64,000 nt of DNA from Lethocerus indicus (lineage: Eukaryota > Arthropoda > Insecta > Hemiptera > Belostomatidae): assembly GCA_019843655.1 (NCBI GenBank), contig JACDQD010000005.1, positions 26,732,954 through 26,796,953 of the forward strand, read 5' to 3'. A program made the position numbers and the translations under genes. The notes under the pieces were generated by a model, which saw nothing but the letters and a program-made list of their open reading frames with translations, ran no database searches and was not told the DNA's origin. Each line of letters begins with the position of its first letter. The stretch's first letter is position 1. Shown piece after piece: positions 51,365 through 63,800 of this stretch.

Positions 51365-52058
51365 CCTCTCTCTCCGCTGGGCCGAGGTTACCTATCCATC
51401 ACGTACAGGAGGGGCCCAGCGGGGACCCGTGGGGCTTAGGGCGGACTTCGACCACCCCGTTTAGCGAGCGGTGTCTGGCGCCACATACAAAATTAGATCC
51501 CCAATTTGATTTACATTTAAATTATTTTCCCCTATCGAATCGCTAGGAATATTCTTTCTGAAAATGAAAACTCCTGTATGGAGTCGAGTAATTGGTATAA
51601 TCTGGAGTTATAAAAGTTCGTCCGGTAATAAATGAAAATTAACCTGAAGTACAAGTACATACAGGAATGAAATTAAATAACCTTTATAAAGTTGGTAACG
51701 ATGCTTTGGCCTACTGACGACTCCTCGCAATTCAAAGTAAAAGTGTTGCATAATTTCAGATCTGTAGGTGCTCAACTGTTGAATAATTTAGCATCCACGA
51801 GTCTCAAACAGCAAGCTCAAAAGTAGCATTAATTTAGTTCCTCACTCGAGATTACAATGTTATTAGACAGAGTAATGATTCTGTCTTTCAAATTTTATTT
51901 TCTGTTCCCTCTGAACCATGCATTTAATTTTATTGGCGTATTTAGTAATTTTGAATATACAAAGTTCAGTACGTATTTCATTTTGAATATTTTCAAAATT
52001 TAAAGAATAGAAACTTCTCTAGAAAATACTAAAGGGACGGTATGTATAATAGTTTTAC
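47506..52058 (-). other. Neuroligin intron (4,553 bp)
   Basis: This intron lies between the two 3'-most coding exons, with GTAAAA at the donor side (52058) and TTTTCCAG at the acceptor (47506). I see no further coding exon inside. It contains a long CT microsatellite at 51309-51360, a GC-rich patch around 50580-50800, and weak hammerhead-family traces near 50240 and 51710. Both traces are too degraded to annotate. Confidence 0.85.
51309..51360. repeat. (TC)n microsatellite
   Basis: About 26 uninterrupted TC dinucleotides in the neuroligin intron, about 850 bases from the exon at 52059 on its 3' side. On the transcribed strand this is a GA repeat. Confidence 0.97.
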
Positions 52059-52205
52059 CATCGTAGTACTGGGCCCCTTCCTCTTGGAAATGGTGGTGCC
52101 TCATGTTGAGCTCTTCGAGGCCGGGCTGATGAAGCTGCGGTATGAGGTTCAACCAGAGCGACATTTTGTGACCCCTGTAGTGGTTCCGCACTTCCGCTTT
52201 GGCAC
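52059..52205 (-). CDS. Neuroligin, penultimate coding exon in this window (end of esterase-like domain)
   Basis: This is a 147-bp internal exon. The acceptor is TTTTCAG just above 52205 and the donor is GTAAAAC just below 52059. Both ends are phase 1. It encodes AKAEVRNHYRGHKMSLWLNL, continues with IPQLHQPGLEELNMRHHHF, and ends QEEGAQYYD before a split Gly. The pattern K-x-x-V-R-x-H-Y-R-x-x-K-x-x-L-W-L-x-L-I-P-x-L-H is a hallmark of neuroligins at the very end of the cholinesterase-like domain, just before the stalk. It joins in frame to both neighbouring exons: Gly on the upstream side (G|GT) and Gly on the downstream side (G|GT). The length is a multiple of three with equal phases, so skipping it would keep the frame. 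Confidence 0.92.
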
Positions 52206-54077
52206 CTGAAAACAGTCCATCAAATTAGTATTCGTTATCTCCACCTTACCTCCTATTAGTGGGCTAATCGCTTCCAAATGTTTTCTTTAATTTTGATAAA
52301 AATCTATGAATTGCCAATGAGACAATTGTGAGAACATAATTACAAAGATATAACACCCATTTATTATTATCTTGATAATGTGATTCTGTCGACTTTAGAA
52401 TTTTATTGTGCTAGTAAATATCTTAACCTGCATATCTCATACAATTCTACAGAGAATGATAAATGTGTTATTTCGATAGAATATTCATTTTCTCCGGAAT
52501 GTGTTCGCGGTCGGTCTGCGGTCGATGACTTATCCACATCAGACATTTACTGTGAGTAATAGGAAAATAACTAAAAACGAAAGTATTCGTTTGATCTTTT
52601 ATTTTTAAGCTGGTGTTGATTGATTTTTACAGCCCCTTCATGTTATAACGGCAGTATAAATCACGAACGAATTTTACTACCCATTATTTTTGTTTAGGTC
52701 TTGTTTAGAACCTATAATTAGCACAGGTAATGGCCGCAATGATTCACTGCTCTCTGAAAACTTCTGAAAAGTGAGTTCCAATATCTGATATTTTTAATTA
52801 TAAAACTATCGTAAGTAATTTTGAAGAAAATAAAGTGTTTGTAAATTTGCAGTCGGGTGTACAGGTATTAATTTTCTATCGATCGCGAATTGAACTGTTA
52901 AACATCGGCTTATAAAGATTTATCAAAATACTAGTGTTAGCAAAATTCCAAATACGTAACTATAGATATTCAAATATTACGGAAACAAGACGGGCATCGA
53001 CCCCATATTCTGTACTGGCACTGGGGAGAGGAGGCGTGGGATCAAATATACGGTATTGATTTATTGCCTATTTCCAGATGCAAATGTTCATTTGGCATTC
53101 AACGAGGGCGAGAAAAACTGTTCGGGCCGGCACGCCACGTCCGGGAAACGCGAAAAGTCCCAATGAAAAATACACGAGTCAAACGCAATTCCTTGTAGTA
53201 TTGATGGGAGGAAATCAGATCTGGAGATGTGCCAGAGATCCTTCCGATTTCGAGTGGTCTGACCCCCTGGGGGAGCCGTTGCCCAATCGACAGAGGCCCC
53301 AGATCCCAAACCCAACACCGCTCTGGCAATAACCGAGCAACCGGCCCTGTTACAAACCAATATAGTTCCACCCCCTGTAAACCATATTCGGAGGCGGAAA
53401 GTTGTTGAAGCTATTGCAGTCAATTCACGTATCGAAAGGTATACGAGGGGGGGGGAATCTTAAGGACGTTATTAGGATATCGTGATTTTCTTCTGGCCTA
53501 TAGTCCTTTAGGCCTATAGGCCTAAGGTATTTCGAATACTTGTTGGAAATTTATCCGGACCTCACACTGCCCGAGGAAAATTCTTATTTCAAATTTTTCA
53601 ATCGTAAGAAAAACTTCTTAACACTTTAGAATTAAATATTAGTTTCTTATGACCTTATAATCGGTTAAAGGGAATAGCTGGCTGGACCCCTAACTTAATC
53701 TAATCTGAACCCGAAGTCCATTTAACCGTACTGTAACTTCATTCCGTTAACTGCTGCGGGTCAACAGCTCTCGTCCGATGCCGACAGCCTACAGATGAAC
53801 TAGTGATCAAATAATAAGATTATTCGGGCTTTAACAGGGTTGCCACGCATTCAAATGCCGTCACAAGGTGGTAAACACACTTTTAATGTTATCACCAATG
53901 TAAGATATAACACTTTCACCCATAATGTTTAATAAATCATAAGTCGCAATGTGCGTTTTCATTTTGTCGAAGAAGAACGAGGCGTGAACATTCGGCCCGC
54001 CAACTCAAATAGTTCAGGATCGGTTGTTTAAATAGAAACCACTCAGCCAGTCCAATTATTTAATGTTAATGGTTTAC
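52206..54077 (-). other. Neuroligin intron (1,872 bp)
   Basis: This intron has a GTAAACC donor and a TTTTCAG acceptor. It holds an 18-nt perfect palindrome at 53508-53525 and a GC-rich patch at 53100-53400. Open frames of 84-111 codons run through that patch on both strands, but none resembles a known protein or fits the neuroligin splice phases. Confidence 0.85.
53508..53525. repeat. 18-nt perfect palindrome
   Basis: TTAGGCCTATAGGCCTAA reads the same on both strands. A partial extra copy (GGCCTATAG) lies just upstream at about 53496. Confidence 0.9.
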
Positions 54078-54178
54078 CTAGTTCCAAATAAAGTTGGTTG
54101 ATCGAATCGTAGTTGTCCCAGAATGGGAGGTCCTGATCCGAATCTAGGCTGCTCGATTGCGGCGTGTTGTTCGGGTCA
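54078..54178 (-). CDS. Neuroligin, internal coding exon (late esterase-like domain)
   Basis: This is a 101-bp internal exon. The acceptor TTGCAG lies above 54178 and the donor GTAAACC below 54078. It begins with the last base of a codon and ends with the first base of a Gly codon. It encodes DPNNTPQSSSLDSDQDLPFW and then DNYDSINQLYLEL. Neuroligins have this order near the end of the cholinesterase-like domain: a Gly-(D/N)-P-N turn after the NFARTG-type segment, a variable acidic or Ser-rich linker, W-x-x-Y-(D/N), then Q-x-Y-L-x-(L/I)-G. NNT is a possible N-glycosylation sequon. The preceding exon, expected to end in ...NFA(R/K)TG, was not found up to 64000. Confidence 0.88.
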
Positions 54179-55421
54179 CTGCAACATAGATATACATTGT
54201 ATGCTTTAGTTTGTATATATATCTAGTTCGAATATATATTTTTCATATCATCAATTTCTCGGAAAATAATAAGTAATTAGAGCGACTATTTTGTCATCGA
54301 TTAAATATATCTTAGCACTAATATTTTACATTATTGTTTGTACTTAATTACACCTAACTATAAGGTTCTCAAAATTTTTTGTAAATGCTAGTTTTCATAG
54401 AACTCGCAGAAAAATTAGTTGCAACTGACGTTTCTTTTAGGAACCCAATAAAAATGGTACTTCAATGTTTTCGTTTGGACTGTGGAATATCACCAATGTT
54501 GGGATGTTCTGTATCCACTCGCCTATTTGGTGTTTCGGTGGTATTCTGTGGCATTACGCTAACACCATCACCGAGTAGGCATTTTCTGTGGCGGCTGGAC
54601 AATCCTGCCCGTGACCCGCTTCAGTTCTCAGCTTGGATCGCGTCCAGTTTTTTACGACCTTTCGTCCTCATTTCAATCATCCGAGCTTCTGTCCGGGGAC
54701 GGGCGCCTCGGGCGTCGTCTGAGGCGTTTTTGTCGTCCTCTCCGCACCGACACCGGCTTTCCGCCTCACTCTCGCCAGACAAGTGTCACTTTTGCTATTT
54801 ACTGCTCTATGTTACTACTACTTCTTCTCTTGTATCTACTCGGTTGTTCTGTCCTCTCGTACTTAATCCTACTGTTAATTTTATGTCCTGGTAAGACTGC
54901 GGAACTCATTAAAACACTATCGAGTCGGGAAATCATTGTCAATTTATTCTTCTCCCTTAGCGGCCTTAAATGGTGCACTTAGAACATTAACTTTATTTTC
55001 CGATTACTATTATGTATATATAATATTCTTTTATATGATATAATAATTGTATATGTTTTGGCTCGCAGGCGTTCTAGGCATATTATATCTCCCCCTTTGC
55101 TTATTTTTATTTCATTTGTACGTTGAGAAAAATGTCTCCAAAACACGATATCATATTTACCACGGCCACCAGTAGACTGGACATATGCACCCAAGCACTG
55201 TGGCGAAAGGTGGGCGGTACTTAAGTCAACACTATCAAATTGTCGATTCATACAGCAGGTGATAAGTTCGATTCTATGTTCGTCATAGATACCCACGAAG
55301 GAGCCACTTCCTTGGGGGCGGTCTTTCAACCTTCCACCGCCGTTTGGGCGGTTAAGTCTAATGGCCGGGAGAAGTTCCCTCTTTCTTTGAATAATTTAGT
55401 GCGGGTGTTGTAGGGCGACGG

Positions 55422-55437
55422 CGGGGGGGGGGGGGCA
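55422..55437. repeat. Poly-G run
   Basis: A G run near 55422-55437 following GGCGACGGC. Other homopolymer runs are the C run at about 15210-15220 and the G run at about 18871-18880. Such runs are prone to sequencing-length errors. Confidence 0.85.
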
Positions 55438-56696
55438 TTAGCCAAGTGGCCTCCGACCATTCCCCGGCACCAATTTAATAGTTGCATTATCCCGGCATTC
55501 CCTGCACCACCCCATCCAGGGTTTAATCACGCGTTAACTCATTTACTACTTAAATACAGTTTAATTATTCATCGGGCCCGAGTAAAGGATCTTAATGCCT
55601 TTCTGCCGCGGATTTATTGTAGATTAAACGCCCCCAACAATCTTCCGCCTTTAAGGTTGGGGCCGCTATAGTTAACTTCCTGAATATTTAAATGCGCCCT
55701 TAACTCATTCCCTTTAACCGCCCATTGGCTCCAGGGCAGTTTTCCGTATTCACTGTCTGATTTGTTCAAATTTGCATATAATTTCTTTGAATTAGATTTG
55801 CTCCTTGCTATTGACACAATGACAAGTCAACCTGTTGGCAGACGCAATAATGAGAATCAAAATGAACGAAGTACAATTAATTGGAAGATGCGCAAGAAAG
55901 AAATAGAAACTTATGCCTAGAGGCGTCGATTACATTTATAAATATTCACACATGCCCTTGTATTACTGAAAAGGCTTATAATCAGCCAAAAATATACAAT
56001 AATGTAAATATTACATATATTTTTAACAAAAAAATTGTAGAATGTAGAAATAAAAGTTGGTTAAACGGAGGTAAAAGTTCCAAAAGCTTTTACTTTCTCT
56101 TAACAAAATTCCAGAAAGGTGTTTTCATTTTCGTCCTATAGTCTTCCCTTTTTCCCCATATACTATATTCACCCTCGGAGGGTAAGGAATGGTTCAAAGC
56201 TCTCCCTTAAAGGCTTTTTATTCGTATCATTTACAAGTCTGAATCTTCTCCTTGACGTTTATCGGGCGCTCGGTATTCACTTCGCCGCGAGATTGTGCCT
56301 TGCCGTTCTCCAAAAGAAAATATTCCAACGACGTTTCAACCATTCGGCCTTTCAGCCACCCAAGGTTTAACATAGCCCGGTCCCATTTCATCATTAAATT
56401 TACATATTTCTTTATTCTAACACGCTTTAATATTCTTACTGTAATGACAAATAAAGTAACGAACTGGCCGATTAAATGGCAAATATAAAAACACGGTTTC
56501 ATAAAGCTCAGTCTCCCAGTGAGTTTTGAAAATAAATTACACTCTTAATGTCTATCTGTACTTCAAATATCTCACTGCCTCCTAGTTTCTTTGCGACGTT
56601 TCGTGCTGGTACGGGCGTCCGAGTCATTCGATCAACCTCAATCTCTCCAAACTGGTGTGACATTTTTCAAACTATCTGCTACTCCTTGCCAATTGG

Positions 56697-56967
56697 CCTA
56701 TCTGTTTTGCGCTAGAAACGGAAGAAAAAAATCGCAGGCCTTGTGTCAAAGTTCGTAATGCAAACAAAACTCGTTTAAAGTCTTCGTGGTCCACTGGAGG
56801 GGAATTCGCGGATCGCGTAGGCTCGGATGGCCCTATCTGTTTTGCGGAGCTAGAAAGGGAAGAAAAATCGGAGCCCTTGTTAAAGTTCGTAATACAAAAG
56901 AAACTCGTTTAAAGTTCTCGCGATCCACTGGAGGGAAAATTCGTGAATCACGTAGACTCTGATGGCC
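56697..56967. repeat. 135-bp tandem duplication (two copies)
   Basis: Copy 1 (56697-56831) and copy 2 (56832-56967) both run from CCTATCTGTTTTGCG through CTAGAAA, AAAGTTCGTAAT, AAACTCGTTTAAAGT and CCACTGGAGGG to GATGGC. I judge them about 80-85% identical, with small indels, so it is an old duplication. No open frame runs through both copies. Confidence 0.85.
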
Positions 56968-57834
56968 AAGAAGACCTGGTAAAATGTAAATAATGGCCGC
57001 CCTACGCACGAGGGGACGTGGAGGGACTTAAGAAGAAAAACTGTTTAATTATCCTTTTGTCCTCTTCCCAGTCTCTGAAATCTCCACAGAGATTAAGGCG
57101 GACCTCGCTATCTACTCTACGAGAACAACGGGACACCTTCAAATTCCAAAAAATAATACCATCACTGACGATGATTCCATCGCATTGAGGAATCGACGGT
57201 AAGAATGGTAAATCGACAGCAAGATGTAGAGCTTAATTTTTAAAACCAGTCGCCAGGCAGTATTGAAGCAAAACGATTTGAACCGAACGAGAGAATGAAT
57301 TTAATAATAATTTCGACTACACAATCGGATTGCGGCTCGATCCGATTTACGGCAACATAAGGAATACTGAACTGACAATAAAAATAGACCGATAAAAATT
57401 CACCCCTGCTCCTCGTTTATACGATGGGAATGAACGAACATTTTTCCGGAATTGGGGGTTTTCTCTTCGGAATATGGAGTATCAGTTAACGGGTCAATTT
57501 CCTTGAAAGCGCGGGGGGGGGACCAGTCGGCGTAAAATTCCGCCGGCGGTCGTTAACTCGCGCCCCGCCCCTCCTTTTTATTGCAATATCTCGACCGTGG
57601 GCAGCTTTACCACTTACCATCTGCACCCCCCCTCCTCCTCAACTCCCCAATCTCCCTTAGCTTTACTTGGTCATTTACTGTCGCATAATGCGGAATTATT
57701 AGCGTTCAAAACTTTAAGGCGAGAGTTTATACCCTTCGGGAGGTACGGGGGCGGTTTGTGTCTCAGTTAAAGTTAAGAACTATAAAAAAAAATCTCTCTC
57801 TCCTAACAAAGGGGTTTCGTAAAGGATATCTAGG

Positions 57835-57837
<3 letters not shown>

Positions 57838-57892
<55 letters not shown>
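57838..57892. repeat. (TA)n microsatellite
   Basis: About 27 uninterrupted TA units in the upstream neuroligin intron. Confidence 0.97.
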
Positions 57893-57895
<3 letters not shown>

Positions 57896-60800
57896 AGTCG
57901 TTTAATTATTGTAATGCGGTTGTTTAATAGACGCTTTTAACCAAAAATTTTCCCCGAGGTGATTATGTCAGGGATGTATCATGTTTATTATTATTTCCCC
58001 TAATAATTCATATAATATGGAAGTCCAAAAAATAAACTAAATGACTTTTCCTGTTAGGCAGGCTCTGAGCAGATATAGGGCGCGTCAATTCCGAATTGTC
58101 CGCGACCCAAATACCTGTTTAGGTTAAAAGGGAACAGGTATTCACGCCCACTTTCCGACATTAAATATTAAGGCGAGGAAAAAAACACTTTCCTAATTAA
58201 ATACACAACGTCCTTTTGTCCGTTTCGAGCGCTGAAAACTTCACGGCTTTTGCAGAAAGCCGTATTCTCCCTTAATTCTTAACGGGCGTCTTTTCAAATA
58301 TAATTTATAAAAATAAAAAAAAAACACACGGCCATTTTCCTGAATGTAGCAACCGACGCTGAAACTGGCGGGGATGGGGATTTTTCAGGGTGAATTTTTA
58401 TTCCGCCGAGTGCACTTGACAATTCGACTTCAGTTGCCCGCACTCCCGTGCAAAGTCCCGGGGTTAATTGGCGGTCGCATAGTCCGCGTCAAGGTAAATA
58501 CAAAAATCGTGGAACTTTATTTTTACCTTTTTTTATTCAACGTCGCCCCACTCGAAAAAAAAAACCCCTAATGACTTTTGAACTTGGGCTGGCCCGATTT
58601 CGCGTACCGCCGCCAACGCTCGTTCTCTACTCGTGGAATTGAATTAATAGAGAGTCAGTCGAAAACCAATTAGAGAATTCCTACCTCCTTTTTTATATTC
58701 TTTTTTCCTTGCGCAGAAAAAAAAGTGGAGACCGACAGAAGACGCCGGTGGGCCGATTAGGAGGAATAATGAGGTAGGGAAAGCTCGAGCGTGAAAATCG
58801 CTCGGGGCCACTTGTACCGATTCGGTTACTCTTATTCGAAACCGAGCAACCAATTATTTTTATTCGGACAGAGAGACTTCCGGTAAAAATTGGGCCGATA
58901 ATTTATCCCGCTTGAAGTGACCTGCGAAGGCGGAAAGAAATCGAGTTTATAACCGAGTTCAAAGAGGAACGCATTTTAACTTTATTAGACTTTATTGCGG
59001 GAGCTGGCCACTTGTACGAATGCTTGACTTATTACATCCAAGCGGGGTTATACCCAAATTACCAAAGTGGTAAACTCTGGGAGGCTAATGAACAAAGGAG
59101 GCCAACGTGAGAAAGTACTTCCCTGTGATAGTACAGGATTATTCCGGAAGATGGGAGCACCAGGATAGGGGCCCTCTGGTCGGTGATTCCAAAGTTCAAT
59201 TAGCTCATCAATTCCTCTCCGGTTAGATGAATTCTACACAACTATCGCATAAAGGGAACAGTTACAATCGAAAAAACGTTACTATCGCAAATGTCAAGAA
59301 TTATTCAGAATGATGACTATTGCTTTCCCCTGGTCCGGTCTCAAAAAATACATTTTCTTGTGCGAAATCAGCAGCGTCCAGTCAGTTTCTCTCTCTCTCT
59401 CTCCGCCTCTTCTTTTCTGCCAATTCAGCATCGAGGAGAGGACGCTGGGGAAACTGAGGGCGACAATCGAATTTCGAACAGAGTAGAAACAGAACACTAA
59501 ATTGAGTTTTATATCTGGGCAAACCGTCTTGTTTTATTTCCCCGCTAAACGCCTTCTGTAGAGAATGAAATGAATTACAGGGTTGTTCCCCGACGGGAAT
59601 TCTCCCACATTTTAGCCCCGCTTTTCTGTCCCCGTATTGTCCCATTTTTCCAGCCTTGTGGCGACTCTTAGCACTCGGACGTTTCCAATATTTATCTAGT
59701 AGAGCAGTTCTCCAGTAGCAAGCACTAGGTTTCTTTAAGACGCCTTCAAGAAGTAAAGAGCGGTGTGCAATTTACACACTACCGTTATACATACGCTAGG
59801 AATTATAATTCGCATAAATTTAATAACTTACTCATTAAGTGCAGTTATATTTACAGTTTGTTCTATCCGCTTGGATTTGTGACGATGATCCAGAGCCAAA
59901 GAGAACTGGTTTTAAAAATCCCGTACAGATCCTGACATATAGAGACGCTTAACCCCCGGAGGCGCTTAAGCCGGGCGGACGGAGTTTAGGGAAACAAACT
60001 AGGAGAAATGTAGAATAATATATTTTGAGGGGATATTTTCAACGGACGCTCTCCGCTGACGATTTATAATGGGAAACGCGGGGAGAATAAATATTTTGGG
60101 TCAGGTTAGCCTCTCTGTTTAGGGACAAATTGCGGGCCAAATTAATGCTAGGCCGGGCTCAGGTTTGGGCTCTATGAATGATTGCCCTTGTTATTCAAAG
60201 CCGTTTCCCCTTCGCGTCGTCTTCCTTTGTATTCGGGACGGGACGGCCCATAACAGAAAAGCGGGTCTCGGCCGTCCACTTGTTTCGGTAATGGGTTCGG
60301 TGTTCTCGACACCGCTCTCACCCTTCCTGCCCATTGTCCGTGGGGAGGAATGTCAACCGAAGCGTTTTGGGAAGATGGAAAAAGAAACAAATTATAATTT
60401 TTTTCCATGTTTTAACTAAGGATGCGCCTTTGAACACTTGCTCAATATTCGGCTTTCAATTTCGGAATTAGTTTCCATTGAATTATACTAAGAAGGCTAA
60501 TGCGCGTTTTACATTACTAACTGGTAAAGGATGAGTTGATAAAATTGAAAATAATTTGGGCCGAAAATCGCTTAATGCGGTCGCAAAGCGGGCCCCGAAA
60601 GCCGGGTTTCCCAAAGGGATTGGGGGGCGGAGGATCATTCATCTGGGGATGACAGGGCTCGGATGTGGCACTCGTGGGGGGATGAGGGGGCAGAGACATC
60701 ACACAACCAATCTGAGACAGAGGGAGGACCGCGGATTTCTAAATGTTTCCCGGCTGACGTTCGTTTAGAGAGAAATCCAATTCTGAATTCAGGCCTGGAA

Positions 60801-63800
60801 CTGAACGTTCCGGGTACACGGCTCGGGCTAAGTGTGTACCTCCGGTCAGTGAAATACACCAACAGCCCACCGATCTGACACCCGGGCAAATACACTGTAC
60901 ACTGTACAAACGGTCACTACGAGCCGGCTAAAATCAAGGATACCGGGAAACATCAAACAGGAGGAAAATTTCAGGGAAATATATTTTTAAAAACGGTCAC
61001 TACATCCTCTCCGGCTCATCCTTGCCGGATTCTTTTCATCGTTTCCGAGCAAAGCACCCCCATCATCGTCCTGCGGCTTAAATGAATATAAGACCCAATA
61101 ATATTAAAGTCAAATTGCGGTTGAATTAAAAATCCGCCGCCTTTATTTGAATCCGGGTCAGTTGGCCGAAGCCGTGTTTGCCAGTTGTTTATATGTTTAT
61201 GTTGAATCGACGTACATTTCCAATTTAGTCGGACTCAATCTTCCTTCAGAAAACTCATCCAACCTTTTCCGGCGCTAAGCCCGAGAGTTCTTCTTCCGTC
61301 CTCCGTTTACAGTGGAAGGTTTCAGCTTTGATTGGAGCTCCGAAAGGCGCTGAAATTTTCTTCGGATTTACCCGTCGGGATTTACCGACATTAAAGGAGA
61401 AATCGGGTTGCCGGAACGATTTGGGTTGGCGCACCGCATCCGATATTCGGGCCTCGTTCATCCCTCCTTTTGCGTATATAGACGTTGTGGGAGGGGGGGC
61501 TTCGTTTCGGATGCTGCGATAAGCCGAAGATCAGCCTTATAATCCCTTATAAGGCCCCGCCTCGTCTTAAACTCTGCCGGCGTCTTAAACTCTCACTTGT
61601 GGTTTCGGTTTAAACTTTAAACCCCTTCCCGTCCTACTACTTAGTATCTAGCCCAAGTTGAGAGGAGCAGCAGCGGTGGTAAGGGGTGGGGGAGGGGGAG
61701 GCGGCCGCTCGCTGATAAGTTGGTATTCGCACAGGCACACACGCTAGAGGCTTGAAGATTCGGATTGCGGAGAAACCTTTTATTGGAGTTTGAGAACGGG
61801 CGAGGGTTGAGTTGTAGAAGAGCCACCACCGCCATCTTTAAACATACCCCCGGCCTATAGTACCGACAGACTTTCCTCCCTATTACTACATATGACTACT
61901 TACAGCCTTATAGCCTTATTCTTTACGCCCCTTGCCAAAAGTTCGATCGAGCAGAATAAAAACAGTCGGTTTTCATTCGGTTGTAAAAACTGTGTCCGAA
62001 CATTGTCGGTGGTATCAAATTGGTTCACGTTATTATTCCGGAGAATCAATTTTGAAAAACACGACTGTGTTTTAATTGGGAAAAAAAGGAAAGTTCAAAT
62101 TGAAACAGCTCATTCAGCCCGACTGAATTTTAAAGTGCGACATGATTTGTTGGCCGTTTTTACTGAATGTAATTTACACTTTTCAATAAATTACTGCCGA
62201 CAGAATTACCTTTATCATCGTATTGGTCAATAAAGAGAAATTTCTGAGAATTCGTACAGCGTAAAATCTGTTACAGAACAGGGCCCAATAACGTTATTGG
62301 AGACGATTGTTTTATTAAATATGTGTCAGGCGGCATGGTTTGTGTTCGGACTGGTGACGAGCCTTTCTGTCCTCGGCCAGGTTTCTTTTCTACTTTTTTA
62401 CTTTAGTGTACTTTTCACATTCCGTGTCACACGCCAGAACGGTCGGCCAACTGGCATGTGCCAAAACGACGTCGATTTTTGTATTTCAAACAAGAAGCGG
62501 CCCGGGATGGCTTTCAGTCACAGTTTTGAATGAATAGAAAGCGCGTTTTTTTCCGAATCAACTGAGTATTTGGGAGAATTGTCCCTGTCGTGTCACTATC
62601 GTGTCCGTCTTTAATATGTTTAATGCCCAAATTTCCCTTTTCAACATTCAGTGAATTTCAATTTCAGTTACATTTTGGGAATGTGTTACTTACTGCTGTG
62701 TAAGAAGATTGGGCCGATAAACTCTCCGAACTGTTCGGTGGTTACCATTAAATAAATAAGCGAAAATGTATTCCTAAGACTCGCAACAACATAACAAGTA
62801 TCTAAGATAAAATCTTGCGTTGTTTTATTTCCGAATGGTAGAAATAAAACTATTTATTATGACAAGAGAATATAAAATTAAAACGGGAAAGGGGACAAGG
62901 ACTGGTGACGATTTTCCAAACCAACCACAAATTCGGCCAGATCAAATTCCTTAGACAAGCTTGAAATTATAATGCAAATTCAGTACAATAGCGTATACAA
63001 TGCTTTGTAAAACATTAGTTAGGAAACAGATTAAGTATTAAAATAACTAGTGTACCTTGAGTTTAAATGATGCGAAAAAGCACCTGTTGTATATCAATAA
63101 GGTATTACAAAACACACCGCGGGGAACACAACAATTGTACAAATTATAATGTAAAGCGGCCCGTAATTTGGTACGTGAGGTAAATAATAACGAGCGAGGT
63201 GGCGGCCGCCACACGTAACTCTATCCATGAGATTGGTTGTTTCGTATGTAACGTCGGCATCTATAATAATTCTGTTTTTTTATTGTTGTTTACTTCGTTT
63301 GTGCAACAAACAAAACTTGCAACACTTTTGCAGGTGTGAATTTTTGCAAAGGCAAATATTGCCCATAGGAGGAGGTGGTCGCACGGTGCTGTCCTGATAC
63401 AAGTTTGAATACAACGGAGCAAATATTGCGTAGAAGATGTATCGAAGTTCAGCAGAATGTATTTAGACAACATTGAAATCCAAATTCAGTCAAAGACCAA
63501 AGTGAGACTTCAAATTAAGCTTTATTCGCCCATGCTATCTGAGCAAAGTGTAAACGTTTCAGGACTGTTAGTGAACAGGGGCTATCCACGATACACTTGT
63601 AAATGCGGCATTCACTCTTTTAGTCGTAAAAATGTTTCAACATCTCTTCATCCAAGACAGATTAAACATTGATGTTGTAATTTACTTGTACAAGGCGAAA
63701 TTTCGTTTTGTTTTCAACTCTCTTGTTGTTAAATCTTCATTTTATATTTATATTTCTTTGGTTTATTCATTCCTTAATGAAAATTCAGATACGTCAAAGT

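Noticed and set aside
54385..54894. 169-codon plus-strand frame
   Set aside because: It is the longest unsupported frame. It has no recognisable domain, is hydrophobic and Ser/Leu-rich as expected of T/C-rich DNA, and lies inside a minus-strand intron. A nested gene is not excluded but nothing supports it.
57520..57560. Minus-strand NFTPTG considered as the end of the preceding neuroligin exon (NFARTG expected)
   Set aside because: Upstream residues do not match MxYW, and the would-be donor GTCCCC is poor.
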